DNA from: Exiguobacterium sp. s124
GTDB taxonomy: Bacteria > Bacillota > Bacilli > Exiguobacteriales > Exiguobacteriaceae
Direction of reading: 5' to 3'
Assembly: GCF_018617485.1 (NCBI RefSeq)
Contig: NZ_JACSKH010000001.1
Span: 1,178,001-1,242,000, forward strand
Length of the DNA stretch: 64,000 nucleotides
A program made the translations under genes and the position numbers. Below the pieces are notes generated by a model. It saw only the letters and a program-made list of their open reading frames with translations, made no database searches and was not told where the DNA came from. Positions 35,228 through 44,611 of the stretch are shown here, piece by piece (within the stretch, counting starts at the first letter, position 1; the number at the start of each line of letters is the position of its first letter).

Positions 35228-36267
35228 TAGTGCTTCGTTTGATAATAGGCATTGACGATTCTGCGCAACGATTGCTGGTCGAGACGAAGCTTTGAAAAGC
35301 CTGCATCTTTTAACAATTGTTTTGTGTTTTCGTCATGGAACGTGATATTCCGATTCAAGTATGGATTGAATACCTTCACCATGTCGTTAAATGACTGTTC
35401 GACAGAGCTGAGTGTGTCTGTCGGTGTCTCCGTAATCGTCAAGTGTGGGAACGAGAGCGACTCTTTCATATAATCGAGCATCATCTCATTGCGTGGTGGC
35501 GAGTCATTCGTGACGTTATAAATCGTACCCGCTTTTGCATGCTCGATCGCGGCTAAAAGCACGTCCGCGACATAATCGACCGGAACAAGGTTCGAGGTAC
35601 CTGAGGCTGACCCGATTAAACGGATTGACTCAACGCTATGACCCCGCCGTTCCAGTTTACGTTTAAACAATTCAAGTGCACGCATATACCCATACATCGT
35701 GAATTTCGAATCCGCTTCTCCGGTTTTAGAGTCACCGACGATGATTGCCGGACGGAAGATCGAGACGTCGAGCTCATCTCGTGATTGCCAGACCGCCTGT
35801 TCGGCATGTGCTTTGCTTTCTTCGTATGGATTTAAAAACGATTGCGACACATCATATAACGTCTCGCCACCGATTTCTTTTGCCCCGAGTGTATAAGCGG
35901 TGCTCACATGGAAAAATCGAGGTGCATCAATCAACTTGGCCAATCGAAGGGCCTCTCTCGTCCCGGTTAGATTCGTTTCGAACAATTCTTCTCTTAATTC
36001 TTCGTCAAATTTGACGAGTGCTGCCATGTGTAGGAATAAGTCCACTTTTCCCTTGTGTGAATCGATGAATCGTTCATCGGCACCGAGTGCGCGCGCCGTC
36101 AAATCGCCAGGCAACACATCGATTGATTTTCTTTCTTCCGCCGTGAACTGGGCGTTTACTTTCTCCGGTGTTCGGGCGAGCATACAGATTCGATGCCCTC
36201 GTTCAATCAACTCTTTAGCGAGTCGTCCCCCTAAAAATCCTGTTCCACCAGTCATAAAAATATACAA
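35227..36267 (-). CDS. NAD(P)-dependent SDR reductase, thioester-reductase-like
   Basis: A 346-residue extended short-chain dehydrogenase. The nucleotide-binding motif is FMTGGTGFLGGRLA; HMAALVKF and the catalytic YEESKAHAEQAV with Ser/Thr at HVSTAYT follow. The pattern resembles the Thioester-redct/NAD_binding_4 group that reduces acyl thioesters or modifies lipids. GAGAGGGAG points to a TTG at 36267. It stands alone between two strong terminator-flanked units. Substrate unknown. Confidence 0.82.
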   Translation of the reverse strand: MYIFMTGGTGFLGGRLAKELIERGHRICMLARTPEKVNAQFTAEERKSIDVLPGDLTARALGADERFIDSHKGKVDLFLHMAALVKFDEELREELFETNLTGTREALRLAKLIDAPRFFHVSTAYTLGAKEIGGETLYDVSQSFLNPYEESKAHAEQAVWQSRDELDVSIFRPAIIVGDSKTGEADSKFTMYGYMRALELFKRKLERRGHSVESIRLIGSASGTSNLVPVDYVADVLLAAIEHAKAGTIYNVTNDSPPRNEMMLDYMKESLSFPHLTITETPTDTLSSVEQSFNDMVKVFNPYLNRNITFHDENTKQLLKDAGFSKLRLDQQSLRRIVNAYYQTKH

Positions 36268-36456
36268 TCGCGTTCTCCCTCTCTGTGACATTCTGCATCC
36301 ATCATATCAAGTCTCGTCAGATGTAGCCACTTTGCGTCTTTTAAAAATTCATGTTTAAAAAAAATCGAAGTCGGTTAAGAACTATAGAGAAGCGTACGAA
36401 CGGTGCGTAAAGACAGCTTGCCTGTCAAATCCATTGAAGTGAGGTTTTTTAGAATC

Positions 36457-37752
36457 ATGGCAAATCTATTCGGAACAGACAAGGATGACGTAGCAAAGAA
36501 GCAACAAGACATTGAGAAAACGGTTCAAGAAAAAAATATTACCCAAATCCATCTTTATTTCTCAGATGTACTCGGTGATTTAAAACTCTTGACGCTTTCG
36601 GCAAAATTGTTGCCTGAGGTTTTTGAAGGAAAAACAATGTTTGATGGTTCTTCAATCAACGGATTCTCTTCCATCAAAAACTCCGACTTATTCTTGAGAC
36701 CGGATTTAGATCGTCCACGTTATGAGCAAGATGGTGATGAGAGTATTTTGGCGTTCTTCTGCGATGTGTGTACACCAGAAGGTGAACGATATGAATATGA
36801 TCCACGGAATGTGTTGAAAGATGCACTTGAACGAGCTGCACGAGACGGCTACTCGGTATTCGTCGGCGCAGAACCTGAATTCTTCATCTTTGATGAAAAT
36901 GGAGAGTTTTATGACGAAGCAGGTTACTTCTCGACGCGTTCAGAAGACAAAGGTTATGAAGTACGTCAACATATCGCAAACCGATTGAGCAATGTCGGAT
37001 TCAATATTGAAGCGGTTCACCATGAAGTTGCTCCTGCGCAACATGAGATTGGTATCAAGTACGACGATGCGCTCCATACGGCGGACAACATTCAATTCTT
37101 CAAAGAAATCGTCAAAATCGCGGCAAAAGAAAAAGGGGCATCTGTCTCATTCTTACCAAAGCCGTTACGTGACGTGAACGGTTCTGGGATGCACTTGAAC
37201 ATCTCGGTATGGAAAAATGACGAAGACGGGAAAGCGACGAACAATGCGTTTGATGAGGCCGACGCGGATTATGGACTTTCTCAAACAGCACGTCATTTCA
37301 TCGAAGGGATTTTAAAGCATGCCCGTGCGACGGCTATCTTTACAAACCCACTGCCTGAGTCATATGAGCGTCTCGTTCCTGGATTCGAGGCACCGGTCAA
37401 TATTTGCTGGAGTCCGTCGAACCGCAGTTCGATGATTCGAATCCCAGCTTCCCGTGGAAGCGCGACGCGTGTCGAGGTTCGAAACCCTGACCCGAGTGCT
37501 AACCCGTATTTGGCACTTGCCGCCCTCATCTACGCTGGTTTAGAAGGGATTGAGCAGAAGCTTGAACCATCTAAGCCGAACGAAGACGACTTGTTTGAGT
37601 ATTCAGCTAAACAAATCGAGAGCCAAGGAATCGCTTCGCTCCCTGCGACGTTCCATGAATCGATTCAATCGCTGAAACAAGACAACTTCCATGATTACTT
37701 TAACCACAATATGATCGATCGCTATTTGTCACTCATTCAAGTACGCAAATAA
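36457..37752 (+). CDS. glnA: glutamine synthetase type I
   Basis: Makes glutamine from glutamate, ammonia and ATP. A 431-residue protein with the beta-grasp N-terminus (HLYFSDVLGDLK, MFDGSSINGF), metal/substrate motifs EPEFFIF, HHEVAPAQHE, KPLRDVNGSGMHLN, and NRSSMIRIPASRGS. The ATG at 36457 is the family start although GTGAGG lies 14 bp away. Position 72 is Ser where regulated Bacillus enzymes have Arg62 (GFVRI). No glnR gene is next to it, so it may be a second copy. Confidence 0.9.
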   Translation: MANLFGTDKDDVAKKQQDIEKTVQEKNITQIHLYFSDVLGDLKLLTLSAKLLPEVFEGKTMFDGSSINGFSSIKNSDLFLRPDLDRPRYEQDGDESILAFFCDVCTPEGERYEYDPRNVLKDALERAARDGYSVFVGAEPEFFIFDENGEFYDEAGYFSTRSEDKGYEVRQHIANRLSNVGFNIEAVHHEVAPAQHEIGIKYDDALHTADNIQFFKEIVKIAAKEKGASVSFLPKPLRDVNGSGMHLNISVWKNDEDGKATNNAFDEADADYGLSQTARHFIEGILKHARATAIFTNPLPESYERLVPGFEAPVNICWSPSNRSSMIRIPASRGSATRVEVRNPDPSANPYLALAALIYAGLEGIEQKLEPSKPNEDDLFEYSAKQIESQGIASLPATFHESIQSLKQDNFHDYFNHNMIDRYLSLIQVRK

Positions 37753-37758
37753 AAAATG

Positions 37759-37790
37759 ACGCCAGCCGATTCAATCGGCTGGCGTTTTTT
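37759..37790 (+). terminator. glnA terminator
   Basis: ACGCCAGCCGAT, TCA loop, ATCGGCTGGCGT, then T tract. Confidence 0.9.
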
Positions 37791-37795
37791 AAAGA

Positions 37796-39289
37796 TTAAT
37801 GGATTCCGCGCATATATACTTTGATTTTTGGTGCGAGTGCGAACAGAATCAAGCTTAAAACGATGGCGACACCACCGATTACCCCGAAATAGAGCATCTC
37901 GTTCTCAGGTGAGTAGAACTTGACGAGCTGTGCGTTGATTCCTTGTGCGGCAGCGTTCGACAAGAACCAGAGTGACATCGTTTGAGCGGAGAATGCTGCT
38001 GGTGCAAGTTTTGTCGTAGCCGACAAACCGACCGGCGATAAACTTAGTTCTCCCAAGACAACGATGAAGTAACTCAAGACGAGCCAAAGCGGGTTGACAA
38101 GGGCATCCGGACCGCTGAAGTAAGCAGGAAGTAGGATGACCAAGAAACTGATTCCGGCAAACAAGATCCCGAAAGCGAATTTCGTCGGGATGCTTGGCTC
38201 ACGGTCTCCAAGGCGTACCCAAAGCCAAGCAAAGACCGGTGCAAGTAGAATGATGAAAAGCGGGTTCAACGATTGGAACCAAGCTGGAGACAACGTGAAT
38301 CCGAAGAATTCAAGGTCAGTCCGTGTATCCGCATAACTCGCAAGGATTGTTGCCCCTTGCTCTTGAATCGCCCAGAACATGACGGAGGCGATGAAGAGCG
38401 GGATATAGGCAATGATGCGTGAACGCTCAACCTCTGTCGTTTTTGGACTGCGATACATGATGATGAAGTAAACTGTTGGAATTGCGATTCCGAACACCCC
38501 GACGAGCGAGATGAATGTGTTAATCGTGAACCAGCCGAGTGGGATCAAAATCGCAAGTAAGATGGCGATTCCGATTGTGACAAGGCTGACGATTCGAATC
38601 GTTTTCTTTTTCTCATCAGGAGATAACGGGTTCGGTACGTATGAGCCGGCAAGACCAAGGTTCGTTTTACGCGTCAATACGAAGACGACGAGTCCAACGA
38701 ACATCCCGATGGCAGCAAGGGCGAAGCCCCAATGGAAGCCGTAATCTTTTTGAACTTGTCCAACGATGAGCGGTGAAATGAACGCGCCCAAGTTGATACC
38801 CATGTAGAAGATACTGAATCCAGCGTCACGACGGCGATCCGTTTCACTATACATATCTCCGACTATACTTGATACGTTTGGTTTCAATAAACCCGTACCA
38901 ATAACAATCAACGCCATCGAGATGAATAAGAAGACGACGCTACCTGGAATCGAGAGGACGATGTGTCCGAGCATGATGAACACACCACCGTAGAAGACCG
39001 CCCGTGACGTCCCGAATACTCTGTCCGCAAGCCATCCCCCAATGACCCCTGACATATAAACGAGTGCACCATAGACGGACATAATCGAGAGCGCGACGTT
39101 ACGGTCGAGCCCGAGTCCACCTTCAGAAACCTCATAGTACATATAGAATACGAGGATGGCCCGCATGCCATAGTACGAGAAACGTTCCCAAAATTCAGTG
39201 AAGAATAAGGTGAACAACCCTTTCGGTTGTCCGAAGAAGCCTTTTTGTGGAACACTGTCCACGATTGTCTGTTTATCGATCCTTTCCAT
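37796..39289 (-). CDS. proton-dependent di/tripeptide transporter, POT family
   Basis: A 497-residue carrier with about 14 helices that imports small peptides with protons. The signature FFTEFWERFSYYGMRAIL and the second POT motif FSIFYMGINLGAFISP are present. AAGGAGGG precedes the ATG at 39289; the frame extends 25 codons upstream without a site. Similar to DtpT and B. subtilis YclF. Convergent with glnA. Confidence 0.92.
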   Translation of the reverse strand: MERIDKQTIVDSVPQKGFFGQPKGLFTLFFTEFWERFSYYGMRAILVFYMYYEVSEGGLGLDRNVALSIMSVYGALVYMSGVIGGWLADRVFGTSRAVFYGGVFIMLGHIVLSIPGSVVFLFISMALIVIGTGLLKPNVSSIVGDMYSETDRRRDAGFSIFYMGINLGAFISPLIVGQVQKDYGFHWGFALAAIGMFVGLVVFVLTRKTNLGLAGSYVPNPLSPDEKKKTIRIVSLVTIGIAILLAILIPLGWFTINTFISLVGVFGIAIPTVYFIIMYRSPKTTEVERSRIIAYIPLFIASVMFWAIQEQGATILASYADTRTDLEFFGFTLSPAWFQSLNPLFIILLAPVFAWLWVRLGDREPSIPTKFAFGILFAGISFLVILLPAYFSGPDALVNPLWLVLSYFIVVLGELSLSPVGLSATTKLAPAAFSAQTMSLWFLSNAAAQGINAQLVKFYSPENEMLYFGVIGGVAIVLSLILFALAPKIKVYMRGIH

Positions 39290-39432
39290 GAAAGATCCCT
39301 CCTTAACCGTTTTATCATAAAAAGGATTATTATGATTGTAAAGTGAATTGAATGATAATTTCAAATTTTAATAAAGATGCAAAGAATGAAAAGACCACAC
39401 TTCCATGAGCAGAGAGTGTGGTCGATGAGTGA

Positions 39433-40677
39433 TTACGCTGTCTTTTGCTTTGCTTCCGTTGCCTGGACATGACGTCCGAGTTGCCAGTAAATGATGCCAG
39501 ATAGGCAACTTGCGCCGCCGATCAAAATCAGTGCGATATGCCCGGCACGATTGTCGAAAAAGACACTTGCGATGATTGGTGCCGTCACACCGCCAATTAG
39601 CCATTGAATACTTGCAGCCCCATTATAGGCACCGCGCATATTCTCTGGCGCAATCAAGGCGATGAACGTCTGTTGGACAGGCGACATAATCATCTCGCCA
39701 AGCGTGTAAAACGCGTAGACGGCGAGTAAGATACCAACGAGTGGAAGGTAAGGAACATCAAGTGCGTACAAAGCTCTAGGGACGATGGCGAGTAAAATCA
39801 TCCCGATTCCGAAGACGGTCGCTCCGGCAAGCATGACTTTCCCAAATGGTTTATTCCCTAGCTTCGAAGCGATTGGAAACTGGAAGAGGACGACCATGAT
39901 TCCATTAAGTGCCAACAGGTATGGGAATGGGTTCTGTTGCGCGGTGTATGTCGGGAGCGACTCTTTCAAAAAGAGCGGTAACATGCTCTCGACGACTGAG
40001 AATCCCATTGATATGAATATACCCGCAAAGATGAAGATCAGAAACACGCGGTCATTATAAAATACGCGCAACACTTCCCGGTTGCTCGGGGTCTCATCTT
40101 CTGTGAACTCCGGCAATGATTCGCGAATGAAGTAGCCGAGCGCGAGGGCATAAAGACCGAAGATGAACGCCGCTGCAAAGAAAATTAGCTCGCGGTCGAT
40201 GAACAGTACCGCACTCCCGAGGAGAGGTCCAAACGCAGCACCGATGTTATGCCCCATCCGTAATAGGCCGAATGCTTCGTTCATATGCTCGGGTTCTGTG
40301 ACGTCAGCAACCATCGCACTAGCAGCGGGATGGAATAGTGAGTTAGTCAAACCGAGCATCGCATTTAGTAACAATAATGGCCAAAACGAATCCGCGAACG
40401 CAAAACCAATGAGGGCAAGCGCGTCACCAATGATGGCAATCATCATGATCGGTTTTCGCCCGTAGAGATCGGCGAGTCGGCCGCCAATCATCGAGCCGAG
40501 GAGCGCCATGATTGGTCCAGTTGCCATAATGATTCCGACTTGAAGGTAGCTATCTAACTGGTCGCTATAATAAAGGACTAAGAATGGGGCGATCATGAAC
40601 ATCATGATTCCCGTAATCGTCTCCCCTAAGAAACGAATCCAAATATTGCGGTCAAGCCGCTTGAGTGATTGAAACAT
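39433..40677 (-). CDS. MFS transporter, putative drug exporter
   Basis: A 414-residue major-facilitator protein with 12 helices and motif A GGRLADLYGRKP between helices 2 and 3. The ATG at 40677 follows AGGTGA. What marks it out is the control region: promoter, a 25-codon leader peptide and a terminator hairpin lie between 40700 and 40928, as seen for antibiotic-inducible exporters. Substrates unknown; export of a ribosome-targeting drug is inferred from the leader. Confidence 0.87.
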   Translation of the reverse strand: MFQSLKRLDRNIWIRFLGETITGIMMFMIAPFLVLYYSDQLDSYLQVGIIMATGPIMALLGSMIGGRLADLYGRKPIMMIAIIGDALALIGFAFADSFWPLLLLNAMLGLTNSLFHPAASAMVADVTEPEHMNEAFGLLRMGHNIGAAFGPLLGSAVLFIDRELIFFAAAFIFGLYALALGYFIRESLPEFTEDETPSNREVLRVFYNDRVFLIFIFAGIFISMGFSVVESMLPLFLKESLPTYTAQQNPFPYLLALNGIMVVLFQFPIASKLGNKPFGKVMLAGATVFGIGMILLAIVPRALYALDVPYLPLVGILLAVYAFYTLGEMIMSPVQQTFIALIAPENMRGAYNGAASIQWLIGGVTAPIIASVFFDNRAGHIALILIGGASCLSGIIYWQLGRHVQATEAKQKTA

Positions 40678-40709
40678 ACAGGTCACCTGCTTTATTTAAT
40701 TTTAGACAC

Positions 40710-40747
40710 AAAAGGGACGTCATATGCATAAAGGCATACGACGTCCC
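40710..40747 (-). terminator. attenuator hairpin before the MFS gene
   Basis: Minus strand: GGGACGTCGTATGC pairs with GCATATGACGTCCC (one G-U pair), then TTTTGTG. It lies between leader peptide and MFS gene. The upstream ATGCATAAA can instead pair with TTTATGCAT inside the hairpin, an antiterminator arrangement. Confidence 0.78.
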
Positions 40748-40781
40748 ACGTTGTTTATGCATGCCTCGATAGGCAGGCGTC

Positions 40782-40859
40782 TTAGATCTGTTTCAATCGA
40801 AGAGGTGCCTGCCAATCAGTATGAACTTGAGTGAATGGTTTCGAAGATACTACTGACAT
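40782..40859 (-). CDS. leader peptide, 25 aa
   Basis: A short frame (MSVVSSKPFTQ.., ending in RLKQI) with a very strong AAAGGAG site 8 bp before its ATG. It is followed by complementary segments (GGCAGGC inside the frame, GCCTGCC after the stop) and the attenuator hairpin. This is the layout of ribosome-stalling leaders that control resistance genes. It is read from the promoter at 40899-40928. Confidence 0.7.
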   Translation of the reverse strand: MSVVSSKPFTQVHTDWQAPLRLKQI

Positions 40860-40898
40860 GGGAACCTCTCCTTTCTGTTAATTGTGTTCTTCTCTTCA

Positions 40899-40928
40899 AC
40901 TGTATGACACATTTCATGAATATGTCAA
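40899..40928 (-). promoter_or_regulatory. promoter of the MFS leader
   Basis: Minus strand TTGACA (perfect -35), 18-bp spacer, TACAGT as -10, about 30 bp before the leader-peptide ribosome binding site. Confidence 0.65.
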
Positions 40929-40945
40929 CAGAATCATGAAGGGAT

Positions 40946-42046
40946 TTAAAGTAACTCATTCAAATTTTTACGATTCAAACGATAGTCAATGAGTCTAGAC
41001 AAGACGACTTGAATCATCGCAGTGATAGGGACACTCACGAACATGCCGACGAGACCGAACAGGCTGCCCCCGATAATGATGGACGTGATGACCCAAAATG
41101 GCGTGATCCCGACACTGTCACCAAGAATTTTCGGACCGAGCCACAATCCATCGAATTGTTGCAACAAGAAGATGAACAAGAGCACCAACACGGCGGTGAA
41201 CGGGTCATAGAAGTATGTGATGATGAACGCCGGAATCATCCCAAGTAGTGGACCGACATAGGGGATGAAGTTGAGGACGCCGACGATGACACCAAGAAGT
41301 AGCGCATATGGCGCACCGATGATCAAAAGTCCGATGACAGCCAAAACACCGATGATGAGACAGTCAAGTGACTTTCCGATGATGTATCGTTTAAAAATAT
41401 AATCCATCTCCTGAAAGATATCGATCGTCGTCTTTGCAGTACCGACGGGTAAAAGCGCGTAGAGAAGGCGCTTGAACATACGAGCGAAGACTTCCTTGTC
41501 TTTCAAGAGATAAATTGAGATGACAATCCCAATCAAGAAGTTGATCAATGTCATCGTAAAACTTGAGACATAACCGACAGACGAGAGGACGGCTGTTTCG
41601 ACCCATCCCGAGTAGCGGTCCTCGAAGCGAGCAAAATCAATCGCCTGGGCGATGGTTGCGTTATAGTCTTTCAAGTAATTGTTTACATCACCAAGAAACG
41701 CATCGATTTGACGGATATAGACCGGTAACTCCTCGATAAGTGATGAAAGACTCGAGTAAATCCGTGGGAACAAGGTGACGACCGAGATCGCTAAAATCCC
41801 GATAAATGTGATATAGACGATGAGCAGACCTTGATACCGCTTCAAATGGAACCGTTCTTCTATATAAGAGAGTACGGTGTTGAGTAGTAAAGCGATGGCA
41901 ATCCCCATGATAATCGGGGTCAGTAACTGAAACGTGTACTGCAAAACACGTGAGATGGTATCCGGTTCACTGATGACACGCCATAAGACGAGTAAAATCA
42001 GACCGATCACACTGAGTTTCCAAATAAGTTGACGATTAAGCTCCAA
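40946..42046 (-). CDS. AI-2E family transporter
   Basis: A 366-residue membrane protein with seven or eight helices of the AI-2 exporter-like (PF01594) family, such as B. subtilis YtvI/YdbI. Typical features are the N-terminal two helices, the loop PVYIRQIDAFLGDVNNYLKD and the late LNFIPYVGPLLGMIPAF and QFDGLWLGPKILG. Members export small molecules or act as Na+/H+ antiporters. Start is a TTG after TGAGGGG. Confidence 0.9.
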   Translation of the reverse strand: MELNRQLIWKLSVIGLILLVLWRVISEPDTISRVLQYTFQLLTPIIMGIAIALLLNTVLSYIEERFHLKRYQGLLIVYITFIGILAISVVTLFPRIYSSLSSLIEELPVYIRQIDAFLGDVNNYLKDYNATIAQAIDFARFEDRYSGWVETAVLSSVGYVSSFTMTLINFLIGIVISIYLLKDKEVFARMFKRLLYALLPVGTAKTTIDIFQEMDYIFKRYIIGKSLDCLIIGVLAVIGLLIIGAPYALLLGVIVGVLNFIPYVGPLLGMIPAFIITYFYDPFTAVLVLLFIFLLQQFDGLWLGPKILGDSVGITPFWVITSIIIGGSLFGLVGMFVSVPITAMIQVVLSRLIDYRLNRKNLNELL

Positions 42047-42142
42047 TGCTCTATCCCCTCATACAAATATAATTTTTCTACCCTTTTACTATGAATGTTT
42101 TTTGAAAAGGATTCAATAGATGTTCACCTTGAAAAAAAATAT

Positions 42143-42171
42143 TTGACACCGTTGGAAATGTCTGGTTAACT
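42143..42171 (+). promoter_or_regulatory. promoter of first S-box operon
   Basis: TTGACA and TTAACT with 17-bp spacing, about 33 bp before the riboswitch. Confidence 0.55.
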
Positions 42172-42203
42172 TAGGGACATACTAAAATTACATAGCGAAT
42201 AAC

Positions 42204-42364
42204 ACTTTCTATCAAGAGAAGCGGAGGGACTGGCCCGATGAAGCTTCAGCAACAGATTGCAAAATACTGTGCTAATTCCAGCAAGGTAACCTTGAGAGAT
42301 GGGAAGGTGGTTGACTACATACGTCTGTATTGAGCACCCCTTTCCTCAGAAAGGGGTGTTTTTT
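42204..42364 (+). promoter_or_regulatory. SAM-I (S-box) riboswitch with terminator
   Basis: Conserved S-box elements: TATCAAGAGAAGCGGAGGGA, CTGGCCCGATGAAGC, CAGCAAC, GTGCTAATTCCAGC and GAGAGATG closing helix P1. The terminator CACCCCTTTC, CTCA, GAAAGGGGTG plus T tract is at 42335-42364. It should shut off the aminotransferase operon when SAM is abundant. Confidence 0.95.
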
Positions 42365-42383
42365 CGTATCAGGAGGAAGAATC

Positions 42384-43559
42384 ATGGCAGACAAACGTTC
42401 ACAATTATTAAAATCTTTACCAACCCAACACTTCGTCGGATTAGCAGAAGAGGTCGCGGCGGTAGAGGCTAGTGGAAAGACCGTTATCCGGCTCGGGCAA
42501 GGGACGCCCGACTTACCGACTCCCGCTCCAATCTGTGAGGCGCTCGAACGTGCCATCACGGACCCGTCGACACACCAATACGGTCCGTTTCGCGGACAGG
42601 CGCGCTTAAAAGAAGCGGTCGCATCATTTTATTCTCGGGAATATGGTGTCGAACTCGACCCGGAACGGGAAGTCGCTATCTTGATTGGCAGTAAATCTGG
42701 TCTGATCACACTCCCACAATGCCTCCTCGAACCGGGTGACGGCATCCTACTGCCTAACCCAGGGTATCCGGACTATATCTCGGGTGCACGTCTTGCCGGT
42801 GCCGAGATCATCGATTTGACGTTAAAAGAAGAAAACGGCTTCCTTCCGGACTATTCGACACTCGATCCGCTTCACGCTCGACTCATGTATTTGAACTATC
42901 CGAGCAATCCGACGGGTGCTGTCGCAACACCGGCATTTTTTGAGGACACCGTCGCATTCGCCAAACAACATGATGTGATGGTCGTCCATGACTTTGCGTA
43001 TGGAAGCATCGGGTTCGATGGTCACGTTCCTCCGAGTTTCCTTCAAGCCGAAGGGGCGAAAGAAATCGGAATCGAAGTCTATACAATGTCGAAAGCATTC
43101 AATATGTCAGGATGGCGTGTCGCGTTCGCGGTCGGGAATGCTGACATCATCGAGGCAATCAACACCTATCAAGACCACGTCCATGTATCTGTCTTCTCTG
43201 CCATTCAAGAGGCGGCCATCGTGGCGCTCGAGTCACCTCGCGAACTCCGTGACGACCTCGCGTCGCTTTATGAAACAAGACGAAACCGACTGATTGACGG
43301 ATTACGCCGTGCCGGGTGGGACATTGAGGCGCCGAAGGGTTCCTTCTTTATATGGGCGAAAGTGCCTGAGGGAGATGCAAAATCTTTCTCGACAAAGTTA
43401 CTCCACGAGGCGGGCGTCGCCGTCACACCAGGCTATTTCTTCGGAACAGAGGGGGAGCGCCACATCCGATTCGGTCTCGTATCGTCTGAACAGAAGATTG
43501 ATGAAGCGGTAGAGCGGATCGAGAAATTGTTCGCGGCTTATGAGGAGGTTCATCTATGA
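42384..43559 (+). CDS. mtnE: PLP-dependent aminotransferase, MtnE-like
   Basis: A 391-residue fold-type I aminotransferase. The lysine motif is YTMSKAFNMSGWR, and NYPSNPTGAVAT, HDFAYGSIGFDG and the N-terminal GQGTPDLPTP follow closely the B. subtilis MtnE (YkrV), which aminates 2-keto-4-methylthiobutyrate to methionine in the salvage pathway. CAGGAGGAAG precedes the ATG. The S-box riboswitch upstream supports a methionine role. Overlaps the next gene by 4 bp. It may run in either direction. Confidence 0.87.
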   Translation: MADKRSQLLKSLPTQHFVGLAEEVAAVEASGKTVIRLGQGTPDLPTPAPICEALERAITDPSTHQYGPFRGQARLKEAVASFYSREYGVELDPEREVAILIGSKSGLITLPQCLLEPGDGILLPNPGYPDYISGARLAGAEIIDLTLKEENGFLPDYSTLDPLHARLMYLNYPSNPTGAVATPAFFEDTVAFAKQHDVMVVHDFAYGSIGFDGHVPPSFLQAEGAKEIGIEVYTMSKAFNMSGWRVAFAVGNADIIEAINTYQDHVHVSVFSAIQEAAIVALESPRELRDDLASLYETRRNRLIDGLRRAGWDIEAPKGSFFIWAKVPEGDAKSFSTKLLHEAGVAVTPGYFFGTEGERHIRFGLVSSEQKIDEAVERIEKLFAAYEEVHL

Positions 43560-44572
43560 TTCGTCAGGCGGTACTTGAGTACGATCATTCGAAAGACGCA
43601 CTTGAGAATCTTCCCGCGCGTATCGGGAAGCGGGAGGCGCTTGTCTTGAGAGGGGAGAGCGGGTATAGCAAGGCGGTGCGCGTGTCGCCTCGCCTCGCGG
43701 ATCTCCCGAGCGTACGATTTACCGGAGAATGTTCAGACGAGGAAGTTGAACGGTTGAACGGTTATCGACCTGACGTATGGATTGCCGTTGGTGGCGGCAA
43801 ATTGATTGATACAGCAAAACGAATCGCGGCTTCTCAGAGCGTACCGCTCATTGTCGTCCCAACACTCGTGTCAAACTGTGCCGCCTTCACACCGCTTAGC
43901 GTCATCTACACTGAGGAAGGGTCATATATCCGTTACGACACATTTCCGGTCGTCATCGAGCGCGTCATCGCGGATGAACGACTGTTACGTGATTCACCTT
44001 ACGACTATTTCAAGGCTGGCGTGATCGATACGGTCGCAAAGTGGTACGAGGCCCGATATATTAGCGGGACGACATCAAGGGATGCAGGCATTCAGTCAGG
44101 GCTATCGCTCGCGGCACAGTGTGGCAAGTTGATGGACCTGTCGATCCGCGAACAGGATTTCCGTCGCTACGGCACGGACATCCGATATATCGTCGATCAC
44201 GTCCTCGCAATCGGTGGTGCGGTCGGTGGGTTTGGAGATGCCGGCACACGTGTTGCTGTCGCGCACGCCGTTCATAATGCGCTCAGTCGCTTTGACTCGA
44301 CTCATCATTGGCTACACGGGGATAAGGTGGGGTTCGGATTGGTGGTTCAAGAGCGACTGGTAGCATCTGAGGACACCGTAATTCTCAAGAACTGGCTTCA
44401 ATCCATCGGTGCACCAACTTCACTTGCGCAACTTGGTATTCGTTTTGATCAAATCGATGAATTGGTCACATTAATTCGTGAAGAAACCAAGATTCAAGGA
44501 TTTCGTGATTTCGATGATTCAGAACGGTTAAAAGAAATTCTCATAAATCTTCAAGAAATGGTTTACAAATAA
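43556..44572 (+). CDS. iron-containing alcohol dehydrogenase family protein, HcxA-like
   Basis: A 338-residue glycerol-dehydrogenase-like enzyme: NAD-binding VGGGKLIDTAKRIA, metal-site pattern with Asp and three His (KAGVIDTVAKWYEA, VAHAVHNAL, HWLHGDKV). Similar enzymes include E. coli hydroxycarboxylate dehydrogenase A (YbdH), which is encoded beside a methionine aminotransferase (YbdL). Here too it is coupled by a 4-bp overlap to an aminotransferase, under SAM control. Reduction of the methionine-derived keto acid is inferred. Confidence 0.8.
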   Translation: MIRQAVLEYDHSKDALENLPARIGKREALVLRGESGYSKAVRVSPRLADLPSVRFTGECSDEEVERLNGYRPDVWIAVGGGKLIDTAKRIAASQSVPLIVVPTLVSNCAAFTPLSVIYTEEGSYIRYDTFPVVIERVIADERLLRDSPYDYFKAGVIDTVAKWYEARYISGTTSRDAGIQSGLSLAAQCGKLMDLSIREQDFRRYGTDIRYIVDHVLAIGGAVGGFGDAGTRVAVAHAVHNALSRFDSTHHWLHGDKVGFGLVVQERLVASEDTVILKNWLQSIGAPTSLAQLGIRFDQIDELVTLIREETKIQGFRDFDDSERLKEILINLQEMVYK

Positions 44573-44611
44573 TTCTTTTATCAGTAATATAATAACAAAA
44601 TAATAGAACCG

